Shown here: positions 43,143 to 52,909 of the stretch, in pieces | Position numbering within the stretch: the stretch's first letter is position 1 | Layout of the letters: every line of letters begins with the position of its first letter | NCBI GenBank assembly: GCA_964370435.1 | Contig: CAYJJG010000002.1 | Coordinates: 1 to 64,000, forward strand | DNA from: CALVGQ01 sp964370435 | GTDB taxonomy: Bacteria > Bacillota_I > Bacilli_A > Erysipelotrichales > Erysipelotrichaceae | Reading direction: 5' to 3' | Length of the DNA: 64,000 nt | Notes under the pieces: model-generated | What the model was told of the DNA's origin: nothing | The model's input: the letters and a program-made list of their open reading frames with translations, nothing else | Database searches by the model: none | Made by a program: the position numbers and the translations under genes

Positions 43143-44723
43143 TTATTTAATGCCGATTTCTTCTAAGAAATAACTTGCAGCTTCTTCTGCGCTCCATTGT
43201 TGCTCAACAACCAAACCATTTAGTGTTCGCATCATTTCACTAGTTAAATTAGGTGCCATTTCATTTAAAGCTTCTACCGCTTCAGGATAGTTAGCATAAA
43301 AACTTTGATTAGCAACAGGTAATAAATTATATGGAGGAAAGAACTGCAGGTCATCCTCAAGTATAACTAACTCATATTTAGAAACTAAACTATCAGTTGT
43401 GAATGCTGATATAACATCAACTTCCTCAGAAATAATTGCTGTATACATTAATGTCCCTGAAAATTGTAAATTCTCTTTAAAATCTAAACCATAAGCCTTT
43501 TCTAATCCTAGTAAGCCATCTTCGCGAGCGTTGAACTCAGGAGAACCTCCAATTAATAAATCTTGACTGATGGGAATCAAATCAGAAATTTTACTAAGGT
43601 TATATAACTGCGCTGTTTCTTTTCTAACCGCTAAAGCATACATATTATTAGCTGGATAATTATCTAAAGCATACAAATTATCCTGTGTATAAAGTAAATC
43701 TTTTACTGATAAATACACTTCCTCATTTGTTGTTCCAGAAACAAAGGTTTGCTCATATATAGCTGAATACAGTGTGCCAGTGTAATCTGGATAAATATCA
43801 ATCTCATTAGTTCTAATAGCCCCAATAGCGATACTTGATCCACCTAAACCCATTCTAGTATCAACACTATACTCGGTGGTAGCTTCTATTGTTTGTTCAA
43901 TGATGTGTCCTACAATTCGTCCTTCAACCGCTTCTTTAGAGCCAACTATAATGTCTGCCTCTTCTTGAAGACTTGCATATCCCATTACTCCAAAGATAAA
44001 TACTATAGCACTCCCAAAAACAGTTAAAGTAAAACGACTAGATCGCTTCATTTCATTTATTTTTTCAGTAGTTAAGTTTGTTGCTGAAACTTGTAAACTT
44101 ACCGGAGTAACAGCTTTTTCGACCTTAGACATTACAAAATCCATTACTAATGCTAAAATACAAGCTGGTATTGCACCAGATAAAATCATATTAGCATTAT
44201 CTACTTGAATCCCTGAGATAACTAAAGTTCCTAAAACATCGGCTCCTATATAAGCTGCTATGGTCATTAGGCCCACAGCAGTTACTGAAGAAATACGAAC
44301 ACCTGCCATAATAACCGGTAAAGCTAAAGGGATTTGTACTTTTCGTAAGATTTGTAGCTTCGTCATCCCTATTCCACGAGCGGCTTCTAAAGTATCCTTA
44401 TTAATATTATTTAGCCCTGTAAAGGTATTTTTTAATATTGGAAGTAAAGAATAGGTAACAACCATAAATATGGCTGGTGCTGCTCCTATTCCAAAGTAGG
44501 GAACGATAAATCCTAATACCGCAAGACTAGGAATAGCTTGTACTAAATTCGCAAAACTAATAACAGGTTTATTTAATGCTTTTGAATTATAAATAATAAT
44601 TCCTAAAGGAACACCAATTACTATAGCAATAAAGATAGCAATTAAAGAATACTGAATATGGTTAAATAATAAAGAAAAAATATAATCAATATTAGTAACA
44701 AAATAATTAAAAAAACTATTCAT
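43143..44723 (-). CDS. Osmoprotectant ABC transporter permease fused to its substrate-binding domain
   Basis: Residues 1 to about 215 are a BPD-type permease (about six helices; EAA-like loop DTLEAARGIGMTKLQIL). A further membrane helix near 235-252 links to an extracellular OpuCC/ProX-type binding domain (ADIIVGSKEAVEG, GLGGSSIAIGAIR, EIDIYPDYTGTL). Such transporters import glycine betaine, carnitine or choline. The fusion replaces separate OpuCB, OpuCC and OpuCD proteins. It overlaps the ATPase gene by 8 bases. The ligand is inferred from the family only. Confidence 0.9.
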   Translation of the reverse strand: MNSFFNYFVTNIDYIFSLLFNHIQYSLIAIFIAIVIGVPLGIIIYNSKALNKPVISFANLVQAIPSLAVLGFIVPYFGIGAAPAIFMVVTYSLLPILKNTFTGLNNINKDTLEAARGIGMTKLQILRKVQIPLALPVIMAGVRISSVTAVGLMTIAAYIGADVLGTLVISGIQVDNANMILSGAIPACILALVMDFVMSKVEKAVTPVSLQVSATNLTTEKINEMKRSSRFTLTVFGSAIVFIFGVMGYASLQEEADIIVGSKEAVEGRIVGHIIEQTIEATTEYSVDTRMGLGGSSIAIGAIRTNEIDIYPDYTGTLYSAIYEQTFVSGTTNEEVYLSVKDLLYTQDNLYALDNYPANNMYALAVRKETAQLYNLSKISDLIPISQDLLIGGSPEFNAREDGLLGLEKAYGLDFKENLQFSGTLMYTAIISEEVDVISAFTTDSLVSKYELVILEDDLQFFPPYNLLPVANQSFYANYPEAVEALNEMAPNLTSEMMRTLNGLVVEQQWSAEEAASYFLEEIGIK

Positions 44724-45852
44724 TTATTTGTACCTCCTCAATATCAATAAACTGCTGGCTAAGGGTTGTCACTAGATTACTATTAGTAATTAATCCTTGT
44801 AAATACCCTAATTCATCAACTACAGGAATACTAGACACCTTATGTATTTTAGTTTTCTTAACCAATTCGATGATTGAATCATAAGGATGGGCTAATGCCT
44901 TTGGAAGTCCCATTAAATTTTCAATTGGATCTGACTTACTTTCCCATGCATTTAAACGACGAGCGGTTGCTGATCCTAAGAATTTATTATCACTATCGAC
45001 TACTAAAATTGTATCAATCTTGCGCAAACGCATATTTTCTAGTACCTTTAAAACAGTTACTCTAGGATTTGTCGTTACTGGATTAGCAATCATTATATCT
45101 TTTGCACGGATAAATTCAGGTTTATTCCATATTCTATTTTTACCTACAAATTCCGAAACAAATTCATTTATAGGATACTTTAAAATTTGCTCAGGAGTGT
45201 CATATTGAATAATTTCTCCATCTTTTAGTATGCAAATTTTATCAGCAATCTTTAAAGCTTCATCCATGTCATGGGTCACAAAAACAATGGTCTTTTTAAG
45301 TTGTGCTTGTAGATTAACAAGTTCATCTTGTAACTGTTGACGAGTAATCGGATCTACTGCTGAAAAAGGCTCATCCATGAGAATGATTTCAGGGTCAGTC
45401 GCAAATGCTCTTGCCACTCCAATTCTTTGATTCTGTCCACCAGATAATTGAATAGGATATCGATCCATATAGGTTGTGGGATCTAATCCTACCATTTTCA
45501 ATAAATTTCGGGTGTTTTTCTCAATTACCTCATAAGGAAGTTTTTGAAGACGAGGAACAATTTCAATATTCTCCTTAACGGTAAAGTGAGGAAACAATCC
45601 TGTTTGTTGAATAACATATCCAATTTTTCTTCTTAATTCGATTGCATCTTGACCAGCAATATCTTGGTCGTTGATAAAAATTTGCCCACTATTAGGAGAA
45701 ATAAGCTTATTTATCATTTTTAAAGTTGTAGTTTTACCACACCCAGAAGGTCCAATTAAAACTACTAATTCGCCTTGTTTAATCTCGAAGGAAATTCCAT
45801 TAATTACATTTGTAGTCTTGTAATTCTTCACTACATTTTCAAATCTAATCAT
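44716..45852 (-). CDS. opuCA: Osmoprotectant ABC transporter ATP-binding protein with CBS pair
   Basis: The ATPase domain has Walker A GPSGCGKTT (about 34-42), signature LSGGQNQRIGVARA, Walker B ILMDEPFSAVD and switch His in VTHD. Two CBS domains (about 258-370) follow, as in OpuA/OpuC ATPases that sense ionic strength. Length (378) is normal. It lies 33 bases after recN, with AAGGAG before the ATG. A weak hairpin in the gap (TGCTTT/AAAGCA) may reduce read-through. Confidence 0.92.
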   Translation of the reverse strand: MIRFENVVKNYKTTNVINGISFEIKQGELVVLIGPSGCGKTTTLKMINKLISPNSGQIFINDQDIAGQDAIELRRKIGYVIQQTGLFPHFTVKENIEIVPRLQKLPYEVIEKNTRNLLKMVGLDPTTYMDRYPIQLSGGQNQRIGVARAFATDPEIILMDEPFSAVDPITRQQLQDELVNLQAQLKKTIVFVTHDMDEALKIADKICILKDGEIIQYDTPEQILKYPINEFVSEFVGKNRIWNKPEFIRAKDIMIANPVTTNPRVTVLKVLENMRLRKIDTILVVDSDNKFLGSATARRLNAWESKSDPIENLMGLPKALAHPYDSIIELVKKTKIHKVSSIPVVDELGYLQGLITNSNLVTTLSQQFIDIEEVQINE

Positions 45853-45885
45853 ATCGACACTCCTTTTCTTTGCTTTAAAAAAGCA

Positions 45886-47556
45886 TTATTTGATGTCTGC
45901 TACTTGTGTTTTACAATAAGAGTACATCTCACTTGCTGCAGTCAAACTCGCTTCGCTAACACTACCTGAAGATATTAATGCTAATTGCTCTATTCTTTTT
46001 GTATTATCTAAATTGATTACTTCTGTCTTAGTAGAATACTCATTAGAATCTTTTTTTACTAAGTAGTGTTTTTGAGCACAGGCAGCTACTTGTGCTAAAT
46101 GGGTAACAGAAAATACTTGCACATCTTTAGCTAAAGTTGCCATTTTTATTCCTATTGCAGTCGCAACAGCACCCGAGACCCCGCTATCAATTTCATCAAA
46201 AATAACCGTTTGTATTCCTTGTAGGCGAGTAAAAATTGTTTTTAAACCAAGCATTAGTCTGGATAACTCTCCACCACTTGCAACTCTAGATAGTGGTTTA
46301 AGCATTTCACCAGGATTTACACTTATATAAAACTCAACATCATCAATACCATGAACATTACCTTCATCGTTAGTTTCAAAATCCACGACAAACTGTGTAT
46401 GAGGCAACATTAAATCATGACAATGTTTTTCAATTTCTTGTTGCAACTGTAGTGCAATCGTTCTTCTTTCTTGTGATAAATCTTGAGCTAGATGAAAAAA
46501 CTGAACACGTGCTTCCTCCAATGCTTTACTAGTTCTATCAATATATTCTTGACGATGCTCAATTAACTGTGTTTGAGCGATTAAACTATCTCGTTTAGCT
46601 AATATTGCATCAATGGTAGGACCATATTTTCTCTTTAATCTTTGAATTTCATATAGTTCTTGTTGAACATTATTAATTTCTTCATCACTTAGTTCTAATT
46701 TATCTAAATAATCACTAAGTTGTTCTTCAACATCAACAATTTCATTATAATGCTCCTTAAGGCGATGATATAAAGCAGCAATACGCTCATCTTCTAATTC
46801 CTCTAAAGTTGAGATCCCTTCATAAAGTTTCACATTTATACCATCATCCGCTTTCAACAAATGTACTACTTGACTGATTTTTTTAAAAGATTTCTCATAA
46901 AGTACTATTTCTTTTTGCCTTGATTCTAACGCATCTTCTTTATGTATCGATAGATCAGCATTATTAATCTCATCAATTTCTGCTTGTATAAACTGTAAAT
47001 CATTTTCATTATAAGTTGTACTTAGTGCAGCTTCAAATTCGCTTTTTAAAGTGCTATATCTTAAAAAGCTTTCCCTCACTTCCTCTATAAGCTCTTTATT
47101 CATCAACATATGATCAATCAATTGAATATGATTCGACTTATTTAAAAGATATTGATTATCATGTTGTGAATGAATGTCAATTTCATGCTGAATAATATCT
47201 TTTAAAAGCTGCAATGTTGCAGCCTTATTATTAACGTAAACATAGCTTTTACCATCACGTTGGATTTCTCTTCTAAGATATACTAAATTATCAGTATAAG
47301 GTAGATTAGAGTCTTTAAGTTTTTTTAAGGCCACCTTGTTATTAGTTAAATCAAAAACTCCTTCAACGATAGCTTTGTTTGCGTGCTGCTTAACAAAACT
47401 TGAACTAGCCCGCTCTCCACCAAGTAAGCACATTGCATCTATTAATAACGATTTACCCGCCCCTGTTTCACCAGTAAAAGCACTAAATCCATTTTCAAAT
47501 TCTAATACACAATTATCTATTAATACGAAGTCTTGTACAAATAAACGTTTTAGCAT
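45886..47556 (-). CDS. recN: DNA repair protein RecN
   Basis: RecN is an SMC-like ATPase that acts early at double-strand breaks. Walker A GETGAGKSLLID, a long coiled coil (about 150-380), the signature ASGGELSRLML and Walker B TVIFDEIDSGVSG are present. The 556-residue length is normal. It lies 15 bases downstream of dxs, the last shared member of the nusB-xseA-xseB-ispA-dxs-recN series. Genes often found between dxs and recN (a TlyA-type methylase and argR/ahrC) are absent. Confidence 0.96.
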   Translation of the reverse strand: MLKRLFVQDFVLIDNCVLEFENGFSAFTGETGAGKSLLIDAMCLLGGERASSSFVKQHANKAIVEGVFDLTNNKVALKKLKDSNLPYTDNLVYLRREIQRDGKSYVYVNNKAATLQLLKDIIQHEIDIHSQHDNQYLLNKSNHIQLIDHMLMNKELIEEVRESFLRYSTLKSEFEAALSTTYNENDLQFIQAEIDEINNADLSIHKEDALESRQKEIVLYEKSFKKISQVVHLLKADDGINVKLYEGISTLEELEDERIAALYHRLKEHYNEIVDVEEQLSDYLDKLELSDEEINNVQQELYEIQRLKRKYGPTIDAILAKRDSLIAQTQLIEHRQEYIDRTSKALEEARVQFFHLAQDLSQERRTIALQLQQEIEKHCHDLMLPHTQFVVDFETNDEGNVHGIDDVEFYISVNPGEMLKPLSRVASGGELSRLMLGLKTIFTRLQGIQTVIFDEIDSGVSGAVATAIGIKMATLAKDVQVFSVTHLAQVAACAQKHYLVKKDSNEYSTKTEVINLDNTKRIEQLALISSGSVSEASLTAASEMYSYCKTQVADIK

Positions 47557-47571
47557 CTCTCCACCTCACTT

Positions 47572-49434
47572 TTATTTACAGTATTTTGTAATTTCATCAA
47601 ATAAAGTATTAATATCTATTCCTGCTTCTTTCTTTATTTGATTCATTGAACCATGTTCAACGTAAGTATCTTTAATTCCAATTGCGTTTAAATTTAAAGT
47701 TATTTTATTTTGATTTGCCCATTCTAATATCGCTGAAGTAAGACCGCCTGCAAGCATATCAGATTCATAAACTATGATTGGAACACTGCGATTAGAAAGT
47801 GCCAATAGCATTGCATAGTCCAAAGGTTTAATAAAACGAGCATTTACAACTGTAACCATTAAATCATTAGAACTTACTTTAGTTAATATGCGATCAACAT
47901 CAGGTCCATAACTAATTACCACACAGTTGTTTTCCTTTGCATCATTATACATAGCCCATTTACCTACAACTAAATCATCAAACTCACTTACTTCACTATA
48001 GAGTACACTTCCACGTGGATAGCGAATCGCAAAAGGATGTGTGCTCTTCATTGCTAAATGAAGCATGTTCTGTGCTTCAGTAGCATCTTTTGGTTGAGCT
48101 AATATGATGTTGGGCAAACAACGTAGTATCCCGATATCAAATACACCATGATGAGTATCCCCATCTTCACCAACAAGTCCAGCTCGATCAATCCCAATAA
48201 TTACTGGTAAATCCATGCGACAGATATCATGATTTATTTGATCGTATGCCCTTTGTAAAAAAGAAGAATAAATTGATATAAACGGTTTTTTATTCATTAA
48301 CGCTAATGAAGCTGCAAATGTCATCGCGTGTTCCTCTGCAATACCACAATCAAAAGCCCGCTCAGGATATTGTGCGAAAAATTTTTCTAATTTACTACCG
48401 GTTATCATGGCTGGAGTAATCACACATAAATCTTTATTGTTTTTAGCAATATTAATTAAGCTCTCACTAAAAACAGAAGACCAATTTAAATGACCTCTTG
48501 GCGTTTGCGCGAGTACATTACCAGTTTTAGGATCAAAAGCTCCAATACCATGCCACTTACCATGAGCATCTTGTTCACTGAACTCGTAACCTTTACCCTT
48601 TTTCGTTAAAACATGAACCACTACAGGTCCTTTTTTATTTTTCGCGACTTCTAAGATACGTACTAAACGTTTAATATCGTGACCATCTACCGGCCCAAGA
48701 TAATCTAAATTAAATTCGTCAAATATTCCTGCTTCCATAATACCACGGCGAATATTGTCTTTTACAACAGTAAGACCTTCCAGTACAGACTGGCCAATAT
48801 CATTTTTCTTTAATACGCCACGAATATCATCTTTTATTCCAGTATAGGACCTTGATGTTCTTAATTTAGAAAATGCTGATGTCAAAGCTCCAACATTTTG
48901 CGATATACTCATATTATTATCATTAAAAATAATAATTACATTTTTATTTAATGAACCTATTTGATTAAGTGCCTCTAAGGACATTCCAGAACTTAAAGAA
49001 CCATCTCCAATGACAGGAACAACATGATAATCCTGTTGATCTAAATCACGACTAACCGCCATTCCCAAAGCTGCGGATAATGAAGTAGAAGAATGCCCTG
49101 CTTCCCATACATCATGTTCACTCTCTGATCTTTTTTGAAATCCAGATAAGCCTTTATATGTTCTAAGAGTGTGAAAATCCTTGGCCCTACCTGTTAAAAT
49201 TTTATGAATGTAACACTGGTGTCCAACATCAAAAAATATCTTATCCTTAGGCGAGTCAAATACTTTATGTAAAGCAATAGTCAATTCAACTACTCCTAGA
49301 TTACTTGATAAATGGCCTCCTGTTTTACTAAGATTATCCACTAAAAAAGTTCTAATATCTTGTGCTAATAGATTACACTCACTAAACGATGCGCTCTTTA
49401 AGAACTCTGGGCTACTTATTGTATTAATATCCAT
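47572..49434 (-). CDS. dxs: 1-deoxy-D-xylulose-5-phosphate synthase
   Basis: DXS condenses pyruvate with glyceraldehyde 3-phosphate in the first step of the MEP isoprenoid pathway. Thiamine diphosphate motif GDGSLSSGMSLEALN with FNDNNMS, the RAGLVGEDGDTHHGVFD block and the C-terminal transketolase domain (YESDMLAGG) are all visible. The length of 620 is standard. It follows ispA within 13 bases, linking precursor and prenyl chain synthesis. Confidence 0.96.
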   Translation of the reverse strand: MDINTISSPEFLKSASFSECNLLAQDIRTFLVDNLSKTGGHLSSNLGVVELTIALHKVFDSPKDKIFFDVGHQCYIHKILTGRAKDFHTLRTYKGLSGFQKRSESEHDVWEAGHSSTSLSAALGMAVSRDLDQQDYHVVPVIGDGSLSSGMSLEALNQIGSLNKNVIIIFNDNNMSISQNVGALTSAFSKLRTSRSYTGIKDDIRGVLKKNDIGQSVLEGLTVVKDNIRRGIMEAGIFDEFNLDYLGPVDGHDIKRLVRILEVAKNKKGPVVVHVLTKKGKGYEFSEQDAHGKWHGIGAFDPKTGNVLAQTPRGHLNWSSVFSESLINIAKNNKDLCVITPAMITGSKLEKFFAQYPERAFDCGIAEEHAMTFAASLALMNKKPFISIYSSFLQRAYDQINHDICRMDLPVIIGIDRAGLVGEDGDTHHGVFDIGILRCLPNIILAQPKDATEAQNMLHLAMKSTHPFAIRYPRGSVLYSEVSEFDDLVVGKWAMYNDAKENNCVVISYGPDVDRILTKVSSNDLMVTVVNARFIKPLDYAMLLALSNRSVPIIVYESDMLAGGLTSAILEWANQNKITLNLNAIGIKDTYVEHGSMNQIKKEAGIDINTLFDEITKYCK

Positions 49435-49447
49435 AACTTAATCTCCT

Positions 49448-50290
49448 TTACTTTTGGCGAATTTTCATTTCATTAATTAAATTTTCAATTCCAAAAGCAT
49501 GAATCGGTAATGACCCCAATATAGCATATGCTTCAGCATACGCCTCATCCATCTTCACTTGTGCTTCTTGTAGACCTAAAAGTGATACATAGGTCGTCTT
49601 TTGATTGATGATATCACTATTACTTTTACCTAATTCTGATGATGTTTTAATTACATCTAAGATATCATCTTGAATTTGAAAAGCAATACCTAATAATTCA
49701 CCTAATCGGCACATTTCTTTTATACAGTCCATCTTATCTCCTACTACACATCCCATTTGAAGTGCAGCACTGAATAGTTTTCCTGTCTTATTCTCATGAA
49801 TAGCCAATAATGCTTCTAAAGAATCTACTGGTTTTTTTTCAGCTTCAATATCTCTTGTTTGACCTAATATCATACCATTAGCACCTGCGCAGCATGCTAA
49901 TATTTTAACACAATTCAATTTTTGATTTTCTGTTAAATCACTGTTTATAAGATGTGAAAAAGCTTCTGTGAGTAACCCATCACCTGCTAGGATTGCAGTG
50001 CTTTCATTAAACTCAATATGGCAGGTATTTTTACCTCGTCTTAACTGATCATCATCCATTGCTGGTAAATCATCATGAATAAGAGAATACGTGTGTACCA
50101 TTTCAAGGGCAACAGCAGCGCTAAGTGCCTTCTCAGCTTTTATTCCACATCCTACACAAGTAGTCAGTAATAACAAGGGTCTTACTCTTTTTCCGCCTGC
50201 TAATAAGGAATAATTCATCGCTTTTTTAACTTCGCTATCTTCAAGATGATTTAGAGCTTGCCTCAAAGCATCATTAATTAGATTAATCAT
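49448..50290 (-). CDS. ispA: Geranylgeranyl/farnesyl diphosphate synthase
   Basis: A trans-prenyltransferase that extends C5 units to farnesyl or longer diphosphates. The first Asp-rich motif is LIHDDLPAMDDD and the second is QIQDDILD; GGKRVRPLL binds the diphosphate. The start at ATG 50290 lies 8 bases after GAGAG inside the end of xseB; a GTG three codons earlier is also possible. Length is about 280 residues. Confidence 0.94.
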   Translation of the reverse strand: MINLINDALRQALNHLEDSEVKKAMNYSLLAGGKRVRPLLLLTTCVGCGIKAEKALSAAVALEMVHTYSLIHDDLPAMDDDQLRRGKNTCHIEFNESTAILAGDGLLTEAFSHLINSDLTENQKLNCVKILACCAGANGMILGQTRDIEAEKKPVDSLEALLAIHENKTGKLFSAALQMGCVVGDKMDCIKEMCRLGELLGIAFQIQDDILDVIKTSSELGKSNSDIINQKTTYVSLLGLQEAQVKMDEAYAEAYAILGSLPIHAFGIENLINEMKIRQK

Positions 50291-50486
50291 CAAGCTCACT
50301 CTCTTTCATTAATTCATTCACTTTATTTTCATAGCTTTTTAATCTATTTTCTAAATCTTGTACTAATTTTAATCCTTCTTCAAAACCAGCAATGGTTTCA
50401 TCTAGTGGTGCATCATTTTTTTCTAACAATGAAACCACCTCATTTAATCGGTTCATTTGTTGTTCAAAAGTTTTTTCTTTACTCAT
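50283..50486 (-). CDS. xseB: Exodeoxyribonuclease VII small subunit
   Basis: A 67-residue helical protein with the XseB pattern (TFEQQMNRLNEVVSLLEKND and LDETIAGFEEGLKLVQ). It binds XseA to form exonuclease VII, which degrades single-stranded DNA. Two adjacent ATGs exist; the second is 7 bases after GGAGG and is preferred. It overlaps the ends of its neighbours. Confidence 0.92.
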   Translation of the reverse strand: MSKEKTFEQQMNRLNEVVSLLEKNDAPLDETIAGFEEGLKLVQDLENRLKSYENKVNELMKESELDD

Positions 50487-51814
50487 CATACTTCCTCCGT
50501 AATTAAAGGTTTCGTTAATACTTCACCATCACTAAACTTAATAGTTAACACTTCATCATGCACAACTTCTAACTTAGATTTTACTAATTTTTGTTTTTGG
50601 TATGCCAAAACATAACCTCTACTTAAACTTTTAAGCGGTGAATAAGCATCTAACTTTGTAACATTGCGAACAAAATCATTATTAACTGTTTGTATCTTAT
50701 TCAGTGTGTGTTCTTTAATTTTTTGTTTCTTTATTTTTATACTATTTGCAGTTTTATAACAACTACTAATTGTATTCTTAATTAAAATTGCTTTCAAACT
50801 TTCAAATGCTAAGCGTTTCTTATGAAATTCAGATGGTACTAAGCGCAGTTGATTACTCAAGTTATCTACCTTCATCCACGATACTGCAAACAGTGAATGT
50901 GGATCACTAAACACTTTTGTTTCTTTGAGTGCTACTAACTCTTTTTTACTAATCAATAATCGATGATTGATTGCTAATGTTATAGTTTGCCGATACTTAG
51001 CAATTTTCACTAACTCTTCCTCTACTGAAGGAGTAACCATTTCAGCAGCAGCAGTTGGTGTTGGTGCTCTTAAATCACTAACATAATCAGCAATTGTAGT
51101 ATCCACTTCATGTCCTACTCCTACCACTATAGGTGTACTACATTCAAAAATACAGTACGCAACCGCTTCATCATTAAAAGCCCATAAATCTTCTATAGAT
51201 CCACCACCACGTACTAGCAAAATAATATCAGAATTAATGCCGTCAGCACGCCTAAGCGCTTCTATAATTTGCGTCGGTGCCCCTTCTCCTTGCACAAGTG
51301 TTGGAAATTCTATTATTTCAGCAATAGGCCATCTGCGCGCTAAAGTTGTTAGCACATCCTCCCTCGCGGCTGTTTTATCACCAGTAACTAATGCAATTTT
51401 CATCGGATAAGCTTTTAATCTTTTTTTATGTTCAGGACTAAACATCCCTAAATTGTTAAGTTTTTGTTTTAGTTGTTCGTATTGATAATATAAATCACCA
51501 ATTCCGTCTAATGTTAGTGACTGAACATATAGCTGTAACTGACCACTAGTCTCAAACAAGGAAGTATTAGCCACAACAAAGACTTTATCTCCTGATTTTG
51601 GGATAATTTTACAACTCCTTGCTTGTGTTTGAAACATTACACAGGCTATTCTAGAACGTTCATCTTTTAATGTAAAATACCAATGTCCACTTCGATGGGC
51701 TGTAAAGTTACTGATTTCTCCCTGTATTGTGATTTTTTGAATAGATAAATCATGATCCAATTTACCTTTTAAATAGCTAACTAGTTGACTAACTGTAGCA
51801 ACTTTTAAACTCAT
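50486..51814 (-). CDS. xseA: Exodeoxyribonuclease VII large subunit
   Basis: The N-terminal OB domain (IQGEISNFTAHRSGHWYFTL), the catalytic domain (VTGDKTAAREDVL, VRGGGSIEDLWAFNDE, VGHEVDTTIADYVSD) and a coiled-coil C-terminus identify XseA. It is 442 residues, normal for the family. It overlaps nusB by 4 bases (ATGA) and ends at the start of xseB. Confidence 0.96.
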   Translation of the reverse strand: MSLKVATVSQLVSYLKGKLDHDLSIQKITIQGEISNFTAHRSGHWYFTLKDERSRIACVMFQTQARSCKIIPKSGDKVFVVANTSLFETSGQLQLYVQSLTLDGIGDLYYQYEQLKQKLNNLGMFSPEHKKRLKAYPMKIALVTGDKTAAREDVLTTLARRWPIAEIIEFPTLVQGEGAPTQIIEALRRADGINSDIILLVRGGGSIEDLWAFNDEAVAYCIFECSTPIVVGVGHEVDTTIADYVSDLRAPTPTAAAEMVTPSVEEELVKIAKYRQTITLAINHRLLISKKELVALKETKVFSDPHSLFAVSWMKVDNLSNQLRLVPSEFHKKRLAFESLKAILIKNTISSCYKTANSIKIKKQKIKEHTLNKIQTVNNDFVRNVTKLDAYSPLKSLSRGYVLAYQKQKLVKSKLEVVHDEVLTIKFSDGEVLTKPLITEEV

Positions 51815-52188
51815 AGCTTATCTAGTACACCGTTAATTAACTTATAAGATTCTTCATCACAATAACTTTTAGCTAGATTCACAGCTTCATCAATAATAAC
51901 TGCTGCTGAAGTTTCTTTTTGATCAAATTCAGCACAAGCTAGTAACAAGATAGCTTGTTCAACATATCCTAAACGATTAAAAGTCCAATCTTTTAGCACT
52001 TCATTACAATACTGGATATACTTTTCTTCATTTTCATTAACATTGGCTAATAGACCTCTTTCAAAAACATTTAACTCCTTAATCTTACCTCCAAAAACAT
52101 CTATACTAGCATCATCTAAATTTTTATTTATTAGACGATGTTGATATATACAAGTAATACATTTCTCTCTTAATTGGTGTCGGTTCAT
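51811..52188 (-). CDS. nusB: Transcription antitermination factor NusB
   Basis: NusB, with S10, supports rRNA antitermination. The 125-residue protein has the all-helical family blocks (NRHQLREKCITCIYQH, AILLLACAEF, VIIDEAVNLAKSYC). GGAGG precedes the ATG. It heads the nusB-xseA-xseB-ispA-dxs-recN operon; folD, often placed after nusB, is missing. Confidence 0.95.
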   Translation of the reverse strand: MNRHQLREKCITCIYQHRLINKNLDDASIDVFGGKIKELNVFERGLLANVNENEEKYIQYCNEVLKDWTFNRLGYVEQAILLLACAEFDQKETSAAVIIDEAVNLAKSYCDEESYKLINGVLDKL

Positions 52189-52209
52189 AAAACTCCTCCA
52201 TTAACACAT

Positions 52210-52238
52210 ATTTTAACACGAAAATGACTTTCTTTAAA
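52210..52238 (-). promoter_or_regulatory. Promoter of the nusB operon
   Basis: TTTAAA (52233-52238), 17-base spacer, TAAAAT (52210-52215) with an extended TG, minus strand, in the divergent region shared with the DUF5662-like gene. Confidence 0.5.
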
Positions 52239-52304
52239 TACTTACTCTTTATTTTGTTGATTTTAACTCAAAAATCATTAGAATAATTATAAGAGGTCAC
52301 TATT

Positions 52305-52838
52305 ATGAATACTAAATCCATCTTCTATCGCACTTTTGCGCATTTTTATACTATTACTAAACATAAAATGATTGTCACCCGCTTATGTTTTAAAATGGGG
52401 CTATATAAACAAGGGTTACTACACGATTTATCCAAATATACTCCGGTTGAATTCTTTAGTGGCGTTCGTTATTATCAGGCTACGCGCAGCCCTAATGATG
52501 CTGAGAAAGAGAAATATGGATATTCACTAAGTTGGTTACATCATAAAGGAAGAAATAAACATCATTGGGAATACTGGATAGACCGTACACGAGAAGGCAT
52601 AATTAGTGGAAAAGTACCAGTAAATTATATTAAAGAAAGTGTTTGTGATCGTATAGCAGCTTGTATGACATATCAAAAAGAGGAATATACTGACGCTTCT
52701 GCTTATACTTATTTCACTAAGGGTAGTGATCAGCATTTGATGCATAAAGAAAGCGCTAAGAAAATGTTAATTTATCTTGAATTAGTTAAAGAGATGGGTA
52801 TCGATAAAGCCTTTATTATCATAAAAAATGATAAATAA
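52305..52838 (+). CDS. DUF5662 family protein
   Basis: A 177-residue protein resembling DUF5662. It contains HD-like LLHDLSKYTPVEF (about 43-55) and a His-rich SWLHHKGRNKHHWEYW (about 80-95), which could bind metal; the fold and reaction are not established. No TM or signal peptide is evident. AGAGG lies 8 bases before the ATG. It stands alone on the plus strand between the nusB operon and guaB. Confidence 0.75.
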   Translation: MNTKSIFYRTFAHFYTITKHKMIVTRLCFKMGLYKQGLLHDLSKYTPVEFFSGVRYYQATRSPNDAEKEKYGYSLSWLHHKGRNKHHWEYWIDRTREGIISGKVPVNYIKESVCDRIAACMTYQKEEYTDASAYTYFTKGSDQHLMHKESAKKMLIYLELVKEMGIDKAFIIIKNDK

Positions 52839-52866
52839 GAAGTTACTTTTCAATAACGTTAATTGC

Positions 52867-52898
52867 AATAAAAAAAAGCGAATATCGCTTTTTTTATT
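52867..52898. terminator. Bidirectional terminator, DUF5662 gene and guaB
   Basis: AAAAAAAGCGA/TCGCTTTTTTT with a 3-base loop between two converging genes, with T-runs on both strands. Confidence 0.9.
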
Positions 52899-52909
52899 AA
52901 CTTCTTAAA